Source of the DNA: Bacteroidales bacterium
GTDB taxonomy: Bacteria; Bacteroidota; Bacteroidia; Bacteroidales; P3
Reading direction: 5' to 3'
Assembly (NCBI GenBank): GCA_017613375.1
Contig: JAGADZ010000065.1
Span: 1-55,034, forward strand
DNA length: 55,034 bases
Shown here: one piece after another, positions 24,040-33,362 of the stretch
Position numbering within the stretch: the stretch's first letter is position 1
Layout: the number at the start of each line of letters is the position of its first letter
Program-made: the position numbers and the translations under genes
The notes under the pieces: model-generated
What the model was told of the DNA's origin: nothing
The model's input: the letters and a program-made list of their open reading frames with translations, nothing else
Database searches by the model: none

Positions 24040-25451
24040 GGTTTCAGCCCCATTTTTTTGCCCATGGATATCATCATGTCCCATGCGGCTTGCCGTTCAT
24101 TAGGGATAGTGCCGTCGAGTATGGCGTCTTTTATGGCATCTTTTATCACGCCGATTTCGTGGCAAGGGCCGAGATGGAAGGTCTCCATTATGTCGTTGCC
24201 GCTGACAGGGGGCTGGAAATTACGTATACGGTCTTTTTCTTCAAGTTCAACGAGCTTTCTGCGTACCAACTGATAATTGTCGCGGAAGCGTTTTTTCTTT
24301 TCCTCCTTCTTTGAGGTGATGTCAGCCTCGCAAAGAATCATCAGGTCGTCGATGTCGTCTCCTGCCTCGAACAGCAGTCGTCGTATAGCCGAATCGGTTA
24401 CCACATCCTCGGAAATGACAATGGGACGTAGGTGTAACAACACGAGTTTCTCCACATATTTCATTTTGTTGTCAAGAGGTAGTCGCAATCGCTTGAATAT
24501 ACGTTTGACCATCTGTGCCCCTTTTGCTTCGTGACCATGAAACGTCCATCCTGTTTTTTCGTCATAATGCTTTGTCGCAGGTTTCCCTATGTCGTGTAGT
24601 GCAGCGGCCCATCTGAGCCAAAGATTGTCACTTTTTTCTGCTACGTTTTCAATTACTTCCAGTGTGTGATAGAAGTTGTCTTTATGTCCGTGACCGTTTA
24701 TTGTCTCAACCCCTTTCAGTTTAGAGAACTCGGGGAAGAACAGAGGTAGAAGGCCTGCTTTCTGAAGCAGTTTCAATCCTATTGAAGGATGTGGCGACAT
24801 CAGAATCTTGTTCAATTCGGTAGTGATACGTTCTTGAGAGACTATACTGATTCGCGAGGCATTGTCGCATATTGCCTGAAACGTCCTCTCTTCTATGGTG
24901 AAGTTGAGTTGAGAGGCAAACCTTATAGCACGCATCATACGAAGGGGATCGTCGGAGAAGGTGATTCCTGGTTCCAACGGGGTGCGAAGAATACCATTGT
25001 TCAAATCCCGAATACCACCGAAGGGGTCGACGAGGTCGCCGAAGTGGTTTTTGTTAAGACAGACAGCCATTGCGTTTATTGTGAAATCGCGACGGTTTTG
25101 GTCGTCCTCCAATGTTCCGTCCTCAACTATCGGCTTGCGGCTGTCACGATGATACGATTCACGACGAGCGCCAACGAACTCCACTTCCCATTCAATGTTG
25201 TCGTATTGGTATTTTATCTGTGCTGTCCCGAAATTCTTGAATACGTGAACCTCTTTTATGGGACTGATTTGCTTCGCCACCTCCTCGGCTAACGCAATTC
25301 CGCTGCCAACACAAACGATGTCGATATCGGAGCAGGGACGCTGCAGGAAATAGTCGCGTACCACACCGCCTACGGCATAGGCTTCAATACCAATACGGTC
25401 TGCTGTCTCGCCGACAATTGTGTAAATAGGATGAGTCAGGATGACATCCAT
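24036..25451 (-). CDS. cca: CCA tRNA nucleotidyltransferase with HD domain
   Basis: The enzyme adds or repairs the 3'-CCA end of tRNAs. The 471-residue product has the class II nucleotidyltransferase head (AYAVGGVVRDYFL, then DIDIVCVG with the catalytic Asp pair), RRDFTINAMAV, the tRNA-binding DPLRMMRAIRFA and an HD-type phosphohydrolase domain (LRWAALLHDIGKPATKHYD) in the C-terminal half, an arrangement usual for Bacteroidota. The product lies in a minus-strand unit with a YwqK-like lipoprotein upstream (23-bp gap) and miaA downstream (overlap). Confidence 0.93.
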   Translation of the reverse strand: MDVILTHPIYTIVGETADRIGIEAYAVGGVVRDYFLQRPCSDIDIVCVGSGIALAEEVAKQISPIKEVHVFKNFGTAQIKYQYDNIEWEVEFVGARRESYHRDSRKPIVEDGTLEDDQNRRDFTINAMAVCLNKNHFGDLVDPFGGIRDLNNGILRTPLEPGITFSDDPLRMMRAIRFASQLNFTIEERTFQAICDNASRISIVSQERITTELNKILMSPHPSIGLKLLQKAGLLPLFFPEFSKLKGVETINGHGHKDNFYHTLEVIENVAEKSDNLWLRWAAALHDIGKPATKHYDEKTGWTFHGHEAKGAQMVKRIFKRLRLPLDNKMKYVEKLVLLHLRPIVISEDVVTDSAIRRLLFEAGDDIDDLMILCEADITSKKEEKKKRFRDNYQLVRRKLVELEEKDRIRNFQPPVSGNDIMETFHLGPCHEIGVIKDAIKDAILDGTIPNERQAAWDMMISMGKKMGLKP

Positions 25452-25474
25452 TTTATTGATGGAATGATTGAATG

Positions 25475-26203
25475 TTAGTGTTTGTCGTAGTCTTTACGGT
25501 CGACAAGGTTGCCGGCCTCATCATAGATTTCCCACACATTGGCTCGACTGCCATTGATGTAGAAGCCTCTGAAATATGGAATTCCTGTTTCGCGATAGGA
25601 ATTATATGCACCGTTTTCAAGTCCGTCCTGATAATGTGCTTCAAGCATTATTTGTCCATTGGCATAGTAAAACTCCCATGTGCCTTCTTTTTTGCCTCCC
25701 TTTACTAATCCTTTGGCATTGATGGTGAAGTTGTCGTTAAATTGGTAACGCATTTCTTCATCCCCATTGTAGTATGAGATAGAAAGAGGTCTGTGGTCGG
25801 GAGTGACTTCCAACACCGCCATGGAATCAAAGTCATTGTCATAGAATGGGGTGCCTTTATCAGTAAGTATTTTCCAATTGGAGCCAAGTTCCTTGTTGTC
25901 GCTATAGTCGCCTTCGGCAAAGATGTTGCCATTAGGATAGTAGAATTTCCAAATACCGTCAGGTTCATTGTTGTCGAAATATTTCTCATACATTATTTTC
26001 CCGTCGGCATAGTAATATTTTTCACCTATTTTTATTTTCTGGTTGTTTTTACTTTCTTTTATTGTATAGACAAGTTTTGGAGTCCCGTCATCATAGGCTG
26101 CCATAGTCTCGTCGTAAACCTTGCCGCTGCAGGAAGCAAGGGAGGCCAATAGTGTTGCCGTCAGAGAGAAAAGTAGAACCTTTTTAAAGCTTTTTATTGT
26201 CAT
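25475..26203 (-). CDS. YwqK/MORN-repeat lipoprotein
   Basis: A 242-residue lipoprotein: signal MTIKSFKKVLLFSLTATLLA followed by SLASC lipobox. The body is a series of MORN-like repeats with the YYxNGxxxxExxYxDGxxxGxWxxYY pattern (YYADGKIMYEKYF, FYYPNGNIFAEGDY, FYYANGQIMLEAHY, YRETGIPYFRGFY, YDEAGNLVDRKDY). Databases often call such proteins YwqK-family antitoxins, but a toxin partner is not visible here and the envelope location argues for a structural or scaffold role. It is the first gene of a probable operon with cca and miaA. Confidence 0.8.
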   Translation of the reverse strand: MTIKSFKKVLLFSLTATLLASLASCSGKVYDETMAAYDDGTPKLVYTIKESKNNQKIKIGEKYYYADGKIMYEKYFDNNEPDGIWKFYYPNGNIFAEGDYSDNKELGSNWKILTDKGTPFYDNDFDSMAVLEVTPDHRPLSISYYNGDEEMRYQFNDNFTINAKGLVKGGKKEGTWEFYYANGQIMLEAHYQDGLENGAYNSYRETGIPYFRGFYINGSRANVWEIYDEAGNLVDRKDYDKH

Positions 26204-26254
26204 AATGTTTTGTTATTTATCTGTTTGTAAAACTTCGTAAGTTTTGTCTTGAAT

Positions 26255-26263
26255 GCAAAAATA
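26255..26263 (-). promoter_or_regulatory. Promoter -7 element TATTTTTGC of the YwqK-cca-miaA unit
   Basis: The minus strand reads TATTTTTGC about 52 bp upstream of the YwqK-like start, in an AT-rich gap of 169 bp with nothing else recognisable. Confidence 0.6.
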
Positions 26264-26372
26264 CACTAATTTTTATTTTTGGGCAAATACAAAACTTTTA
26301 TGATTTATTCTACTGATTTTTATTGAAATATATAATGTAAAAACGCCAAAAACTGTTTTCGTGATTCACAGG

Positions 26373-27251
26373 TCACGGTACAAGTACCTTAAGGGATTTG
26401 CGGGTGTTGATGAAATGTAGCTCTTTCCCCAGCTTTTCTCCTTCGCCGTCAATATTAACCCATTCTTCATCATTATTGTAAACTGTAACTTCACGTGCTT
26501 TGTAGTATTCAACATGCTGCGACAACTCGAAATGGTTGAGGTACAGCAGCGGTGCTGTCAACGGTAGATGGAGCAGGGGGATGCGGTCGACGATGCAGAC
26601 GTCTATTAGACCGTCATCAAGTTTTGCGAGTGGAGCAATCGTAGTGTTATACCCAAACTGGTTGGAATTGGCGAAACTGACAAACCAGGCTTTGCGTTCC
26701 ACCTCGCGGCCGTCGATATTCATACGGAAAAGATGTTCCTTATAAGTGGGGTAGTCGTTTATAATGATCTTGGCATAGGCTTGTAATCCACGCACTTTTG
26801 CCTCTTTCATCCGTTTTGCTACAAGAGCGTCGAAACCAATGCCGGCAATGCTTGCCACTACACGGTTGTTCACTACGATGGTGTCTATCTCGGCTACCTT
26901 TAGATGATTCAACACTTCGATGGCATGAATCGGTGTCAAGGGAATCTTCAGATTGCGAGCAAGACCGTTGCCACTGCCGCAGGGTATGATGCCCAGAGCG
27001 ACGTGGCTGCCTATCATGCCTGACACAACATCGTTCACACTTCCGTCACCTCCCACGGCAACAATGGCGTCATAGTAGCCTTGTTCCACAGCCTCTTTGG
27101 CGATGTCTTTTCCGTGGTGTATATATTCTGTGTACTTGACAGTGTAGTTAATAAGAGTGTGGTCGATATATTTCTGAAGAATCTCCTCAATCTTCTTCTG
27201 TTTGCCGATTCCCGAGATTGGATTGACAATGAATAACAGATTTCTTTTCAT
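26373..27251 (-). CDS. Diacylglycerol kinase family lipid kinase (YegS/DgkB-like)
   Basis: The 292-residue protein has the catalytic DAGK fold: LFIVNPISGIGKQKK at the N-terminus, VAVGGDGSVNDVVSGM (the nucleotide-binding GGDGS), LGIIPCGSGNGLARNL and, near the C-terminus, DDGLIDVCIV and NIDGE. Family members phosphorylate diacylglycerol or other lipids with ATP at the membrane. It follows an LTA-synthase-like gene by 37 bp on the same strand. In Gram-positives LtaS releases diacylglycerol that a kinase recycles, so the pairing fits the recycling of a lipid product, though Bacteroidota do not make lipoteichoic acid. Confidence 0.88.
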   Translation of the reverse strand: MKRNLLFIVNPISGIGKQKKIEEILQKYIDHTLINYTVKYTEYIHHGKDIAKEAVEQGYYDAIVAVGGDGSVNDVVSGMIGSHVALGIIPCGSGNGLARNLKIPLTPIHAIEVLNHLKVAEIDTIVVNNRVVASIAGIGFDALVAKRMKEAKVRGLQAYAKIIINDYPTYKEHLFRMNIDGREVERKAWFVSFANSNQFGYNTTIAPLAKLDDGLIDVCIVDRIPLLHLPLTAPLLYLNHFELSQHVEYYKAREVTVYNNDEEWVNIDGEGEKLGKELHFINTRKSLKVLVP

Positions 27252-27288
27252 AAAAAAACTGATTTATTCGTGAATGGTGACGAGTGGA

Positions 27289-29223
27289 TTATCTCATTCT
27301 GTTATTAATCATTCTCTCGTTGTATTGCTGGAGGATGGCTTTCAGCAGATCAAGATGTCCGTTTCCGTCTTGTTCGAAACTCCTTGACGGAGTTTCTTCA
27401 AGCAAGGCGACACCGTTGTTGTCCACGAGTTGGTGATAGCCGCATCCGTAGGCTATCTGCCAACCGTTCGCTTGTTGCAGGGCGCTGGTGCCGAAACATA
27501 TGCATCTGTCATCAAGTCCAAGATAATCGATAAGTGTCGGCATGACGTCGCTCTGCTGCATTATGCGGTCGCTCCGCTGACCTTCGGGATGCTGTGGGTC
27601 GAAGACTATCATGGGTATGCGATACCAGTAGTCGTAGTTGTTGTACTGAGGTGACAGTGCCTGTGCAGGGTGGTCGGCCATGATGATGAACAGTGTATTC
27701 ATATACCATGGCTGCTGTGCCGCGGTGGCAAAGAATTTATGTAACGCCATATCACTGTAGCTCACGCATTCAAGTATAGGATGGATACCTTTCTTGAATT
27801 TTCCGACATATTCCTTCGGGAGTTTGTATGGGTGGTGCGACGAAATGGTGAAGACTCCCGCGAAGAATGGTTCGGGTATGCGTGTCAGTTGACGTGCCAT
27901 AAACTGAAGGAAAGGCTCGTCATATATGCCCCATGTGCCGTCGTAGCAGCTTTCATCGCCGAATTCATTGCGTCCGTAATAGGCGTCAAAACCGATTCTC
28001 TTACAAAATGCGTCGAATCCCATGGAACCATTATATGCTCCATGGAAAAATGCGGAGTTATAGCCGTGTCTCTTAAGTAGTTCTGGCAGTCCTGTCATTT
28101 CATTGTTTTTGTAGCTTGACATCAGGACTGGCTTGTCCATAAGCGTCGGGAGAGAGACCATCACGGACGGTATGGACTCGATGGATTTCTTGCCGTTGGA
28201 GCGGCCTTGGAACAGCAGGCTGTGTTCAGCTAACGAGTCGAGGAACGGTGTGAAACTCTCCATGATGCCGTTGTTGTAGCACCCCATATATTCCTGTGAG
28301 AAACTCTCCAGAATAATGATGACGACATTTTTGCCTCGGAAATGGGTGTTGCTGTCAGTCCCGAGGTAACTTATGCGTCCTGCGGCAGGTTTGAATTCCC
28401 CATAGGCAATACCTGTATTAGTGTTGCTACTGTCAGCCAATGGGATGAAGAGTGGGTCGAACAACATCTTGGCTTCGTTCTCGTCCATATAATTAACTTC
28501 TTGCAAGTCGGGAGTGCCCAAAGTACGGATGATGTTGTACGGAGAATTGAGTATCATGGGGGTGTTTTTCATTTGGCAGTAGCGGGCAGAATCGTTTAGT
28601 GATAAGAAGTGACGTTGGAACCCGCCACGAATGAAAAGGAAGCATAGCATTAGACCTATGCAGGCCCCGATGATATCGTTGCGTCTGTTGACATTGTACT
28701 CGTTAAAATACGGATATATGGTCTTGTGAGAGAATATGAGGAAAAAGATGATTATCAATGTGCCGCTGATGCTTACTGGCCAGTAGTCAACGAGGAATTT
28801 AGGTATGAGATTGCCCATGTCGCCACCGACTCCCATATAAGCGAACATTTCACTGCTCATCCTGCGGTATGTGAATTGGAAATAGGCTACATCGATATGG
28901 TTGACAAGTATTACAGTGATGGCAGGGATCAGGTATAAGAAATTACTTATGCATCGGTAGGCTTTTTTCCAGCGGAAGTTGAAAGGAAGCAGGTTCAAAA
29001 AGAAAAACGGTAGTAGAACCAGTGTCAGTGTCGCCATCCCATAACGCAGATTTCCCCACAAGATACCCATCCATTCGGAGAAACTCTCCACATCGAAGTG
29101 ATTGGTGTTGGCAAGATAATAGGCCACCTGAGTCGCAAGAAGTGCGAACAGGGCTATCAGTAATTTGATAACAAGATATCCATAAATATTACGAGGTTGG
29201 AACCACCCTTTTTTTTCGTTCAT
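27289..29223 (-). CDS. LTA synthase-like membrane sulfatase/phosphotransferase
   Basis: A 644-residue inner-membrane enzyme: about five hydrophobic segments in the first ~210 residues, then an extracytoplasmic sulfatase-fold domain. Visible motifs are IILESFSQEYMGC (metal-binding Glu), the probable nucleophile region NGKKSIESIPSVMVSLP, SSHHPYKLP and FIIMADHPAQ. Relatives transfer phosphoglycerol or phosphoethanolamine from lipids to glycans or lipid A. Bacteroidota lack lipoteichoic acid, so the acceptor is unknown. It sits between GldB (upstream, 71-bp gap) and a lipid kinase (downstream). Confidence 0.88.
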   Translation of the reverse strand: MNEKKGWFQPRNIYGYLVIKLLIALFALLATQVAYYLANTNHFDVESFSEWMGILWGNLRYGMATLTLVLLPFFFLNLLPFNFRWKKAYRCISNFLYLIPAITVILVNHIDVAYFQFTYRRMSSEMFAYMGVGGDMGNLIPKFLVDYWPVSISGTLIIIFFLIFSHKTIYPYFNEYNVNRRNDIIGACIGLMLCFLFIRGGFQRHFLSLNDSARYCQMKNTPMILNSPYNIIRTLGTPDLQEVNYMDENEAKMLFDPLFIPLADSSNTNTGIAYGEFKPAAGRISYLGTDSNTHFRGKNVVIIILESFSQEYMGCYNNGIMESFTPFLDSLAEHSLLFQGRSNGKKSIESIPSVMVSLPTLMDKPVLMSSYKNNEMTGLPELLKRHGYNSAFFHGAYNGSMGFDAFCKRIGFDAYYGRNEFGDESCYDGTWGIYDEPFLQFMARQLTRIPEPFFAGVFTISSHHPYKLPKEYVGKFKKGIHPILECVSYSDMALHKFFATAAQQPWYMNTLFIIMADHPAQALSPQYNNYDYWYRIPMIVFDPQHPEGQRSDRIMQQSDVMPTLIDYLGLDDRCICFGTSALQQANGWQIAYGCGYHQLVDNNGVALLEETPSRSFEQDGNGHLDLLKAILQQYNERMINNRMR

Positions 29224-29294
29224 TATTTCAGCTTTTTATAGGACTAATAGAATAGATGAGACTTTTTTATCCATATGTTACATTCTATCATTCA

Positions 29295-30284
29295 TCAAGG
29301 TTTGTATTGTGATGCTTGTAATATGGATTGGGAATCTGTGTTGGCGAACAGTTCTTTCATTGTCACTTTGTTGTTTTTCATATAGCTGCGAACAATATGC
29401 CATCCTATGAATTGGGTTGTCCTCGGTGCCGAATCTTTGAAGGCGTTGGTCTTGGGCGCTTCATCCATGAAATTATGGTATCTGTTCATGTCTTTCTCAT
29501 ACAGTAGGTTGTGTTGGATGAAATAGGCCCATATCATTGCCTCGTTTTTATTGCACCACTCCAGTTGCTCGGGAGTGTATCTTATCTTCAAAAAGTCGGC
29601 TTTGTCGGGCATCACCTCATCAAGGAAATACAGGACTTTGCCTTCCATTATCATATAGTCCAGCATTGTGAAATTCTTCACTTCGCCGATGGAAATATAA
29701 TGCCGGGCTATTTCTGCCATGATATCGGAGGCCAGGTAGATGCTGTCGCTAAGAGAGACGATAAACATCGGTAGATTGAAATAAGAGAAACGCTCCATTT
29801 CAGGCAGTGCATATTGGTCGATGCTAATCAGGAGGCTTTTGCTGTCACGGTCGACGAGGATACGTTGTTCATAGTCGAAAAAGACAGAAATGAATGTGGC
29901 AAAATTGGTTATGTCAATCTCGTCGTTTGCTTTGTGGGCTTTTTTCAGAGCTTCTGTAAGTTCGTTTTCCAACCAGAAAAGGTTGCCGTATTTCCTGTTT
30001 GTAATATTATACACGCTGCGGACCGTGGTGTCGTTGATGAAGCCGAAAATCTCTTGCATGAATTGCGGGTCTGACGCTATAATGTTCAGCAAAGGACTTC
30101 TGTACTCTTTGGCGAATTCGTCTAATTTGACGTAGAGTTGTGATTCAGGAGTCTCGAATAATACTTGTTCGAAACGCTTTATCTGAATGTTACCTTCCTT
30201 GTGTTCTGTCTGTTCGTTTTTGCAGCCGGAGACCAACAGGACTGGTAAAAGAGACAATGTTATAATTTTCCAAATGTTTTTCAT
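29295..30284 (-). CDS. gldB: Gliding-motility lipoprotein GldB homologue
   Basis: The 329-residue product has a lipoprotein signal (MKNIWKIITLSLLPVLLVSGC) and the GldB body: FEQVLFE near residue 40, FISVFFDYEQRILVDRDSKSL, and FNLPMFIVSLSD. GldB was found as essential for gliding in Flavobacterium, yet it is conserved in non-gliding Bacteroidales where its role is unclear. The neighbours here are an LTA-synthase-like enzyme and a lipid kinase, so a general envelope role is likely. Upstream lies a terminator ending the DUF349 gene; no TAnnTTTGC element was seen in the 106 bp before the start. Confidence 0.82.
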   Translation of the reverse strand: MKNIWKIITLSLLPVLLVSGCKNEQTEHKEGNIQIKRFEQVLFETPESQLYVKLDEFAKEYRSPLLNIIASDPQFMQEIFGFINDTTVRSVYNITNRKYGNLFWLENELTEALKKAHKANDEIDITNFATFISVFFDYEQRILVDRDSKSLLISIDQYALPEMERFSYFNLPMFIVSLSDSIYLASDIMAEIARHYISIGEVKNFTMLDYMIMEGKVLYFLDEVMPDKADFLKIRYTPEQLEWCNKNEAMIWAYFIQHNLLYEKDMNRYHNFMDEAPKTNAFKDSAPRTTQFIGWHIVRSYMKNNKVTMKELFANTDSQSILQASQYKP

Positions 30285-30390
30285 AATATATTATAAACTA
30301 TAAAAAAATATATTTATTGTCTAAAAAAGGGGATTTTTGTTAACAGTCTGAGAGACTCTTTTTGAGAGAAAAATATCTGATTATAAAAAA

Positions 30391-30418
30391 AGAATACTCA
30401 CAATTCTGTGAGTATTCT
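30391..30418 (-). terminator. Strong intrinsic terminator after the DUF349 gene
   Basis: AGAATACTCACA and TGTGAGTATTCT form a perfect 12-bp stem with a 4-nt loop, flanked by A7 and T8 runs, so it can work on both strands. It lies 24 bp past the DUF349 stop and separates that gene from gldB. Confidence 0.92.
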
Positions 30419-30441
30419 TTTTTTTGAGAACAGAATAATGA

Positions 30442-32496
30442 TTATTCTTCTGAAGCGTTATTGTTCTCCTCGGTTTTAGGGGTTTCTTTTTGGGAATCGT
30501 CAAGGATTTTCAGTTTGGCTTCAAGGAGAGCCACTTGCTGACGAGCATTCTGCATTTTCTTTTCGAATTCAGCTTTCAGCAGGTCGGCCTGTTTGGAACT
30601 TGCAAGGAATCCAAGGTTGTTTTCCCAAAGATTGATGTCGGCTTTGATTTTTTGTATCTGTTCCAACAGGTTGTTCCGTTCGCCACTCATCGAATTGCCA
30701 TGATTGGCTGCATTGCGCAAGTGCTCGCGGTAAGCGTTGGCCTCAGCTTCACGTGCACTGATTTTCAATTGGTCGAAGAGGGCGTTAATGGTAGAACGGA
30801 ATTCCTGCTGCAGGCGTTGTTTGTCGGCAATGGGAACAAATCCTACTTCCATCCAACGACGTTGGAATTCTTTGATGGCATTGAGATTTTCCTCTTTGTC
30901 TTCGCCAAAAGAGTAGGCTTTCAGTTCTGCGAGGATGCCCTCTTTTTTCTGCAGGTTGTCCTGTTCTGAACTGCGGAGATTGTTGTAATAAGCCGATTTC
31001 TTGGCAAAGAATTCATCGCATGCTCCTCTGAAGCGTTGCCATATCTTTTCAGATACTTTGCGACTTACAGTGCCAATCTGTTTCCATTCTTCCTGGAGCT
31101 TCAGGAGCTCTTCGGTGGCTTTCTTCCAGTCTTCACGTTTTGCTATGGCTTCAGCCTGCAGACAGAGGTCTATTTTCTTGTTGTAATTCTCGGTTTGTTC
31201 GTCCTTTATGGTCTCGAAGTAGGCTTTCTTCTCGGCATAGAAATTGTCTATTGTGCCTTTGAAGTTGTTCCATATCTCTTCGTTCTGCTCTTTCGGGACG
31301 GGGCCGATGCTTTTCCATACTTTCAAAAGCTCGTCAAGCTGGTTGGAAGTCTCGTTCCACATCTTGATGCTTGTCGGCTTTTCAACAGTCAACTCTTTCG
31401 CTTTTTCCAAGAGCGCCTGTTTGGCAAGGAGGTTATTGTCCTGTTCTTCGCGGCGTTGTTCGTAAAACTCTTTGCGGCGTTCGTCTATCTGGTTTGCAGC
31501 GTTGCGGAAACGAGCCCAGATTTCATCGTTTTGCTCTATGGGTACGGGACCTATCTCGCGCCATTGTTCGCGAAGGTTTTGCAGCTCTTTGAACGCTTTT
31601 GTAATAGAAGTCTCGACTATGAGTTCTTCTGCCTTCTCACAGAGAATGGTCTTGCTCTCAAGATTTTTCTTCTGGTCAAGGAGCATAAGCTCTTTGTTCA
31701 TCTTCACCTTGTTGAAGAACTGCTCGACGAGGAAATGGTAATTCTGCCAGAGACCGTTGATTTCCGAACGCGGTACATCGCCAATGGATTTCCATTTGTC
31801 TTGTATGGCGTTGAACTTGTCGTAGGTCTGTTTTAAACTTTCATTGTCGCTGTCGATAAGACTTCTGAGCTCTTCGAGAATCTGTTTCTTTTGCTCTAAA
31901 TTATGTTGTTTTTGAGCCTCGAGCTCGTCGATATGTTTTTGCCGGCGTTCGCGGTAGTTGTTGTATTCTTTACGGAATGCTTCTGCAATGGCATCGTCGC
32001 TGCTTACATATTCATCTTTGTTTCCACCCTCTTCGAGGAATTTCTCAAAGGCGGCTTTCTTAAACTCTCTGTCGGCATTGTTAAAACAGAGTTTAATGGC
32101 AGCTACACGGTTTTTTATTTTCGTGATGTCTTGCTCTTGAAGAAGTTCTTTGAGTGTCTCTGTAAGGGCGTCGCGGCTGTAATTGGTGTAGTCAGGGACA
32201 ACTTCCTCTTCTTCGGCAACAGGAGTCTCGTCGTTCTGCTGCTCAAGGGCATTCTCTTGTGGAGCCTCTTCCTTCTGCTCTACAGCAGGTTCTGGGATTT
32301 CGGCTTCTTTTTCTTCGGGTGCCGTTTCCGTGGCTTCTTCGGCTACGGGTTGTGCTGTCGGCTCTTCAGCCTGCGTGGATTCTGCAGAGGGTTCTGCCAG
32401 CATTTCATTGGAGTTCTCGGAAATGGTCTCCTCTGTGTTTACAGATTGCGTGGTTGCCTCCATAGCATCGTTCTGCATCTCTTTTGATTCTTCCAT
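30442..32496 (-). CDS. DUF349 repeat protein with acidic N-terminus
   Basis: A 684-residue, probably cytoplasmic protein without a signal peptide. The first ~110 residues are Glu/Ala/Pro/Gln-rich and acidic. Then come at least five DUF349 repeats, each recognisable by W-x2-IG-x-V...W...F: KWKSIGDVPRSE, QWREIGPVPIEQ, VWKSIGPVPKEQ, EWKQIGTVSRKV and RWMEVGFVPIAD. The tail is another coiled coil and an acidic end. The family is widespread in Bacteroidota and its function is not settled. The gene is monocistronic, with a promoter at 32580 and a strong terminator after it. Confidence 0.88.
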   Translation of the reverse strand: MEESKEMQNDAMEATTQSVNTEETISENSNEMLAEPSAESTQAEEPTAQPVAEEATETAPEEKEAEIPEPAVEQKEEAPQENALEQQNDETPVAEEEEVVPDYTNYSRDALTETLKELLQEQDITKIKNRVAAIKLCFNNADREFKKAAFEKFLEEGGNKDEYVSSDDAIAEAFRKEYNNYRERRQKHIDELEAQKQHNLEQKKQILEELRSLIDSDNESLKQTYDKFNAIQDKWKSIGDVPRSEINGLWQNYHFLVEQFFNKVKMNKELMLLDQKKNLESKTILCEKAEELIVETSITKAFKELQNLREQWREIGPVPIEQNDEIWARFRNAANQIDERRKEFYEQRREEQDNNLLAKQALLEKAKELTVEKPTSIKMWNETSNQLDELLKVWKSIGPVPKEQNEEIWNNFKGTIDNFYAEKKAYFETIKDEQTENYNKKIDLCLQAEAIAKREDWKKATEELLKLQEEWKQIGTVSRKVSEKIWQRFRGACDEFFAKKSAYYNNLRSSEQDNLQKKEGILAELKAYSFGEDKEENLNAIKEFQRRWMEVGFVPIADKQRLQQEFRSTINALFDQLKISAREAEANAYREHLRNAANHGNSMSGERNNLLEQIQKIKADINLWENNLGFLASSKQADLLKAEFEKKMQNARQQVALLEAKLKILDDSQKETPKTEENNNASEE

Positions 32497-32579
32497 CTCA
32501 GATTAAAATTAGATTACAAATAGATGTAAATGAATAGAATAAAACTAATTATTTGTTTACTTTGTTTTTATTTTGAATT

Positions 32580-32588
32580 GCAAAGGTA
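32580..32588 (-). promoter_or_regulatory. Promoter -7 element TACCTTTGC of the DUF349 gene
   Basis: The minus strand reads TACCTTTGC, about 85 bp upstream of the DUF349 start at 32496. Confidence 0.6.
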
Positions 32589-32693
32589 CAAAAAAAAACA
32601 TTGTCGGCAAAAAATAGTGTTTCGGGAAAGCTTTTTTGACATTTATTAAGTTATTGGTTTTATGAGGACGTATTGTGGTTGGGAGTGGATGTC

Positions 32694-33362
32694 TCAGATA
32701 TTGTTTGCTTTTCTCGAGCATTCATAATCAACTTCGTCATCTTCGAAGTTCGGTATCAGCTCGTCAAGGCCGACAAATAGGTCGGTCATATACTCTCTGT
32801 AAAATTGTAGGAATTTGAGTCTCTTTTTCTTTGTGGTTTCATTTGTCGCCGGACTGCTGAAATAGTTGGTTCTTATGTCATTGGCATCGGTGAAGTCAAA
32901 CACACCCATTTCCACGATACCGTTTTCTATAAACGATTTACACAGCTGTTCTCTCTCGATTTCAGCGATATTCATGCTGTTGGGCTTGGGCTTCATTATG
33001 TCGTTGTAGATATTCATTGAATATTTTTCCGCATCAGGACCCATGATCAGGAGAATCTTGTCGAAATAGGACAGTTGTTTTATTTCCTGTGTGCTGTTTG
33101 GGTCATTTTCAATGAGGAAGAAGACAAGTTGGTCTACGTTTCTCTGATAAGAGAACACCGAGCATGGGATTTCTTTCTTGGCGTTGGTCACAACGATATC
33201 ATCGCGGCGTTCCAGTTCGAGACCATATAGTTGGTTCAGATAGAAAGCGAATGTAAATGCAGGATATCGAGTGCTCCACATCGTAACAGATGTCATCGAG
33301 AAGAGACTTTCGAAATATTCACTGTAGTCGAAAAAAACATCGTTTAAACTTTGTCGTCCCAT
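32694..33362 (-). CDS. Unknown protein coupled to a radical SAM gene (weak IPExxxVDY-family resemblance)
   Basis: A 222-residue soluble protein (MGRQSLNDVFFDYSEYFESL...) with no signal peptide. The segment at about 25-110 (WSTRYPAFTFAFYLNQLYGL; FSYQRNVDQLVFFLIEND; EIKQLSYFDKILLIMG) recalls the IPExxxVDY family of Bacteroidota, in which a YRLAWxxN block is followed by a Y-x-LI-N strand and a VDYFL strand; the match is weak. The C-terminal half is charged and ends in an acidic patch. Its ATG at 33362 overlaps the stop of the radical SAM gene by one base (TAATG), so the two are translationally coupled. Function unknown; association with the radical SAM enzyme is the best clue. Confidence 0.65.
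   Translation of the reverse strand: MGRQSLNDVFFDYSEYFESLFSMTSVTMWSTRYPAFTFAFYLNQLYGLELERRDDIVVTNAKKEIPCSVFSYQRNVDQLVFFLIENDPNSTQEIKQLSYFDKILLIMGPDAEKYSMNIYNDIMKPKPNSMNIAEIEREQLCKSFIENGIVEMGVFDFTDANDIRTNYFSSPATNETTKKKRLKFLQFYREYMTDLFVGLDELIPNFEDDEVDYECSRKANNI

Noticed and set aside
25475-26203. YwqK as an antitoxin of a local toxin-antitoxin pair
   Set aside because: It is a lipoprotein with MORN-like repeats in an operon with tRNA genes; no toxin candidate is adjacent.
31036-31836. 266-codon plus-strand frame opposite DUF349
   Set aside because: Shadow frame; the minus strand carries five recognisable DUF349 repeats.
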